Assembly: GCF_028858725.1 (NCBI RefSeq)
Contig: NC_084774.1
Location: 8,778,001 to 8,842,000, forward strand
Direction: 5' to 3'
Source: Colius striatus
Taxonomy: Eukaryota > Chordata > Aves > Coliiformes > Coliidae
DNA length: 64,000 nucleotides
Position 1 is the first letter of the stretch; each line of letters opens with the position of its first letter. Below, piece by piece: positions 61,201-64,000 of the stretch. Position numbers and translations under genes: made by a program. The notes beneath the pieces are model-generated. The model was not told the origin of the DNA. It saw only the letters and a program-made list of their open reading frames with translations, and did not search any database.

Positions 61201-64000
61201 CAGAGGCGTGGTTCAGGCTCCAAATTGCATTTTCCTTCCGTCTGACAGACAAGGGAAAATAAGAATGAATGGAATGCAGCATAAAACAGGAAAAATGACA
61301 CTGCAGCTTTGCAGAACCATCTTGTTTATTCTCTCCCTCTGCTTTGGTGTTGCATGAAATCGCTCCACAAAGAACTCGAACCAAAACAACTCGTGTTTTT
61401 GCTCTTTGGCACTTGGGACTGTTTCTCAGCTGTCTGGAGAGCTGAGCCTGCAGACATGTTGAGAGCAAGGAGCACAACTTCTGTCCCAACCCCATTTTAT
61501 TATGGCCCACCCCATTTTATTGGATTAGCTTCCATTTATTCCCTAAAACTCGTGGTGCAGAAGGATGCTCATCCTGGCTTGAAGGAGCTACAGCAGTGGG
61601 AGCGCAGCAGTCCACACTGCCTGCAGAGGAGGGCAAACCAGACATCAGCTCTGCTTTAAGAGGAGAAGATCTTGCTTCAGAGCAACAGCGAAGGGGAATG
61701 ATTGGGAGATGAGGGAGCCCTTCTGCTGAGCACACCCTGGTGCAGTGCTTCACGCTGCCTTTCGTGCCACGTACTGCAGCAAACCACTGGCATGAGAAAC
61801 CAGTGCCCAGGGAGAGTTCAGCATGGCACCTTCCCACATCAACCCCTGCTCAAGGTCAACCAGAAGAGCACGAGGCCATCAAGCACAGCCAGCCCAGCAG
61901 CATGGCCAGTTGGAGCTGGGCAAAACTTTTCAGGGGGTCAGCCCATGAGGGAGCAAAGCTCGCCTGGGTGCAGCAAAGGAGCTCCATGGGAAGGTGTTGC
62001 TCTGCAGGGACAAGTTAACCAGAGCAGGACTGCTGGCCACACTTACATGTCTGGCAGCAGCTTTGGTATGAGCTCCACCGTGAACCTGGCAGAGGCCTCT
62101 GAGATTTCCACAGGGATGGTCTCCATGGACATACAGTGGATGTAAAAGTTCATGGTCTGCTGACTGGTCCTGTCTGACTTCCCATCCTCGCCGAACTCTT
62201 CAGTGACCCCGTGAGCCACCCAGGTGTAGGTGTCTGGATCGACACTGAGTTTGCTCCCTGCCTTGTCCTTGTGAAGCAAAGTCAGGTTCTGGAGGCCCTG
62301 GCTGAGGCATTCCTCATCGCTTTGAAGGCTCTTGACCTTCAGCCCAGCCAAGCGAACGCACAAGTAACAGTTGTTGAAGTCCAGGTCGATGGAGCACTGC
62401 TCCAAAAACTGCTTGTGGAGCTGGAAGCTCCCCTGCAGCTGCCCTTTGCTCGTCCTTTGCTTTGCCCACTTGATTTCCACGCCATGGATGACGATGGAGT
62501 CGTTCTCAGCCACGGCACAGGACACGGACTCCATGGCGCTCATGGGCATCCACACCTTGTTGTACTCCGCTGCGTGCTTGTACCTGTCCTTGGATGGCAG
62601 CGTGGCGTAGGCAGAGAAGCAGTTGATGGGCTTCTCCGTGTGCTGCAGGCAGACGTCAAAGCCCGGCGTCACGCACCACAGCTGCACGAAGGGCACCAGG
62701 AAGCCCCGGCACACCTCGGTGGCCAGCTGGAACTGCAGCACGTCGCCGGCGCTCAGCTCCAGCGACAGCTCCACGTAGTCCATGCCCTGGCTCCTCCTCA
62801 CCCTGCCCATCTGCCGCTTGTAGAGCTGCTTGCAGTCCTGGAGGAGGGCGGCAGCGGTCTCGAACTCCTCCCGCCTGACGGCACTGAGCAGGTTTTGCCA
62901 GGTGTGGGGGCTGAAGAGGGTGACGCGGTGGTCGTGGAGAAGACCCTCGTGCAGCCTGTGCTCCTGCGGCACCGTCCCCATGGAGTACACCCTCCTCTTC
63001 CACGTCAGCCTGACGCCGTTCTGCTGCTGGAGGAACACGGGCTGCTCCGTCAGCTGAAGAGACTTGTAGTTAATCTTATGGAGATCTGGAAGGGTCTCTT
63101 GGTTCAGCGGAAACAGGGCTTGAAAAGACTTGCTCACCCCTTGGATGTCCACTACGAAGGCGAACTTCTGCAGGACCTGGCTCTTCAGCTGGGTGGCCAT
63201 CTGCAGGCTGTGGGCTTTCTTCTCATACGCCATCAGCTGGGAGTTCTTCCTGTTGAAGTCATGACACAGGAACTCGATGTCATCCGCGGAATAGATGACG
63301 GGCCTCTTGCGGAGCACAGAGTGAAGGTGCCGCTGGACCACGACGTCCACGTACCGGCGGATGGGAGAGGAAGCCCAAGTGTAGGAGTCAACGTGCAGCG
63401 AGTAGTGACCCACTTTGGACAGGACAGTGGAGTTGGAGCGACAGAAATAGGAGCGGCTGAGCAGCCTCCTGAACTCCAGGGCCACGGGGGCCAGCTTCGG
63501 GTGGATGTCGTCGGTGACGATAAGGTCCAGCATCTTGTGGTAGTCACGGGCTTTAGCAGCTGACTGTAGGTGCTTCCAGATGGGGGTCAGGAGACTGAAC
63601 TCCACATTTTTAGAGGGGTCCTGGCCAGGAGGCGACTCTCCCAGGTGGTGTGAGAGATGGATGGACAAAGGAAGGATGTGGCCGTACTTGTTTCTCATGG
63701 CGGATAACTGCTGAGCACTTGGCTTGCACTGACACCGCAGAGGAGTGACGCTCCTGGTGTTCTCCTGGTTGGTCAGGTACTCGGCCACGTAGCTGTTGAA
63801 CATGATCATCAACTCCTCTATCATCTGATGGGACACCCTGTTACCGGGGGAGGTTTCCTCGTCCAGTCGCTCATAGAAACAGTCGTCCCGCAGCCGAAGC
63901 TTCCGCTGGGTCCTGGAGAAGTGATAAGCCACAGCTACACAGTCCCCCAGGGTACTGAAACAAAGGTCCCTTGCCCCTCTCACGTAGCACTGCTTAATGC
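55174..64000 (-). CDS. HELZ2: Helicase with zinc finger 2, 3' part (RNB end and C-terminal helicase; runs off the right edge)
   Basis: HELZ2 (PRIC285) is a nuclear receptor co-activator and interferon-induced helicase/3'-5' RNase, about 2,650 aa in human. Twelve exons, 5' to 3': 62047-64000 (partial), 61156-61241, 60643-60774, 60218-60385, 59838-59979, 59279-59395, 58473-58665, 57604-57738, 57106-57324, 56364-56520, 55763-55930 and 55174-55298. All junctions are GT-AG with matching phases. The 3,596 nt give 1,197 complete codons plus the TGA stop. The first exon holds the end of the RNB ribonuclease domain (HYSLHVDSYTWASSPIRRY) and its downstream region. The rest is an SF1 UPF1-like helicase: Walker A GPPGTGKT (split over two exons), DECA, GDHKQLRP, QYRM, TITKSQG and VGITRAQ. 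The N-terminal helicase and zinc fingers lie beyond 64,000. FNDC11 as convergent neighbour fits human 20q13.33. Confidence 0.97.
55763..56520 (-). CDS. HELZ2: HELZ2 exons with helicase motifs V and VI (56364-56520, 55763-55930)
   Basis: The first exon encodes ESIAILSPYSAQV and VCTITKSQG, phase 1. The second starts SEWRYVILSTVRS and contains QVNVGITRAQEGLCIL, the motif VI arginine finger region. The intron between them is 433 bp (55,931-56,363) and carries no repeat; the 24-bp minisatellite lies in the neighbouring intron upstream of 56,520. Confidence 0.93.
56562..56893 (+). repeat. 24-bp minisatellite, about 14 copies, in a HELZ2 intron
   Basis: The unit is close to CCCTCCAGCACCCCATCCCT plus AGAT, with AGGT and TTCCCAGGT variants. 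On the minus strand it reads as an endless octapeptide (GCWRDLGM), which is an artefact. It ends about 40 bases upstream of the acceptor for exon 56364-56520. Confidence 0.95.
57106..57738 (-). CDS. HELZ2: HELZ2 exons with helicase motifs III and IV (57604-57738, 57106-57324)
   Basis: The first exon encodes VVLLGDHKQLRPVV and ends exactly at LDVQYRM. The second begins HKSICKFPSQEFYE and has a Cys-rich insert HHRDCGCCPIVFGHVEG. All phases are 0. Confidence 0.93.
57483..57532 (+). repeat. GT dinucleotide microsatellite in a HELZ2 intron
   Basis: GAGT then GTTT then an uninterrupted GT run of about 10 copies, in the 279-bp intron between the exons carrying QYRM and the next. Confidence 0.95.
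58473..60385 (-). CDS. HELZ2: HELZ2 exons with Walker A end to Walker B (60218-60385, 59838-59979, 59279-59395, 58473-58665)
   Basis: The exons begin with TGKTVVGTHIVYW completing the Walker A loop. Next come CILYCGPSNKSVDVV (motif Ia) and a linker with EFPYPGSNRHLY and RRPPNPGHRDICNFDARM. Last is VILCTCSAAS followed by the DECA Walker B motif and EPETLIPL. Phases are 1-1, 1-2, 2-2, 2-0. Confidence 0.93.
60643..61241 (-). CDS. HELZ2: HELZ2 exons before and into Walker A (61156-61241, 60643-60774)
   Basis: The exons encode RKENAIWSLNHASELVKSIA, then TTSRILQQKSFDLPGSYKKL, then LNESQNQAIL (Q motif) and LIQGPPG. Phases 2-1 and 1-1. Confidence 0.92.
62047..64000 (-). CDS. HELZ2: HELZ2 large exon: RNB domain end and linker region (partial)
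   Basis: Open from the right edge (first complete codon at 63,998) to the donor ACAT|GTAAGTG, 1,954 nt, phase 2 at its end. It contains the C-terminal half of the RNB domain (DDIHPKLAPVALEFRRLL, then YTWASSPIRRYVDVVVQRHL) and a linker/OB-like region of about 400 residues. The RNB catalytic aspartates would lie further N-terminal, outside the window. A 450-aa open frame on the opposite strand (62,211-63,563) is an antisense shadow. Confidence 0.95.

Noticed and set aside
62211-63563. 450-codon open frame on the plus strand
   Set aside because: It is antisense to the conserved HELZ2 RNB/linker exon. The sense frame has clear domain motifs and correct splice phases, while the antisense frame has none.

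Overview
The window looks like a gene-dense, GC-rich stretch of a bird genome, from a region homologous to human chromosome 20 and most likely a microchromosome. The evidence is short introns with canonical splice sites, CpG-island promoters, five truncated CR1 LINE copies, two worn ERVL-type LTR pieces, and five protein-coding genes recognisable from protein motifs. I called everything by eye and ran no database search.

Layout. 1-3,400: non-coding sequence with one possible polyadenylation signal, then a CpG island. 3,581-13,680 (+): an eight-exon SIRPA-type inhibitory receptor with a signal peptide, V-set, two C1-set domains, a transmembrane segment and a tail with four ITIM-like tyrosines. 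It has a 3' UTR to about 14.9 kb. 15,300-19,650 (-): prodynorphin (PDYN), tail to tail with SIRPA. Two coding exons are certain; a tiny untranslated exon and a CpG/TATA/CCAAT promoter are inferred. 20.5-24.2 kb: intergenic, with two minisatellites and an AT-rich block that may be regulatory. 24,854-31,316 (+): the STK35 kinase in two coding exons, with a probable spliced 3' UTR reaching 40.6 kb. 40.7-49.8 kb: a gene-poor gap with AT-rich patches and one CR1. 49,837-50,832 (+): FNDC11 in one coding exon. 51.85-64.0 kb (-): the 3' part of HELZ2 (end of the RNB ribonuclease domain plus the C-terminal UPF1-like helicase), running off the right edge and convergent with FNDC11.

SIRPA-PDYN-STK35 matches the order in human 20p13. 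FNDC11-HELZ2 matches the human 20q13.33 pair in order and orientation. The 40.6-49.8 kb gap is therefore where two blocks that are far apart in human meet. The genes do not form a pathway: they are an immune checkpoint receptor, an opioid neuropeptide precursor, a nuclear kinase, a fibronectin-III protein and an interferon-linked helicase/RNase.

The most striking observation is in PDYN. Dynorphin A is intact and a Met-enkephalin core is present, but the alpha-neoendorphin and dynorphin B positions no longer carry the YGGF opioid message (LGGFG and FGGSL). I found no clear novel multi-gene system. The remaining points are regulatory candidates, 3' UTR splicing in STK35, in-frame coding repeats and several minisatellites next to promoters or splice sites.
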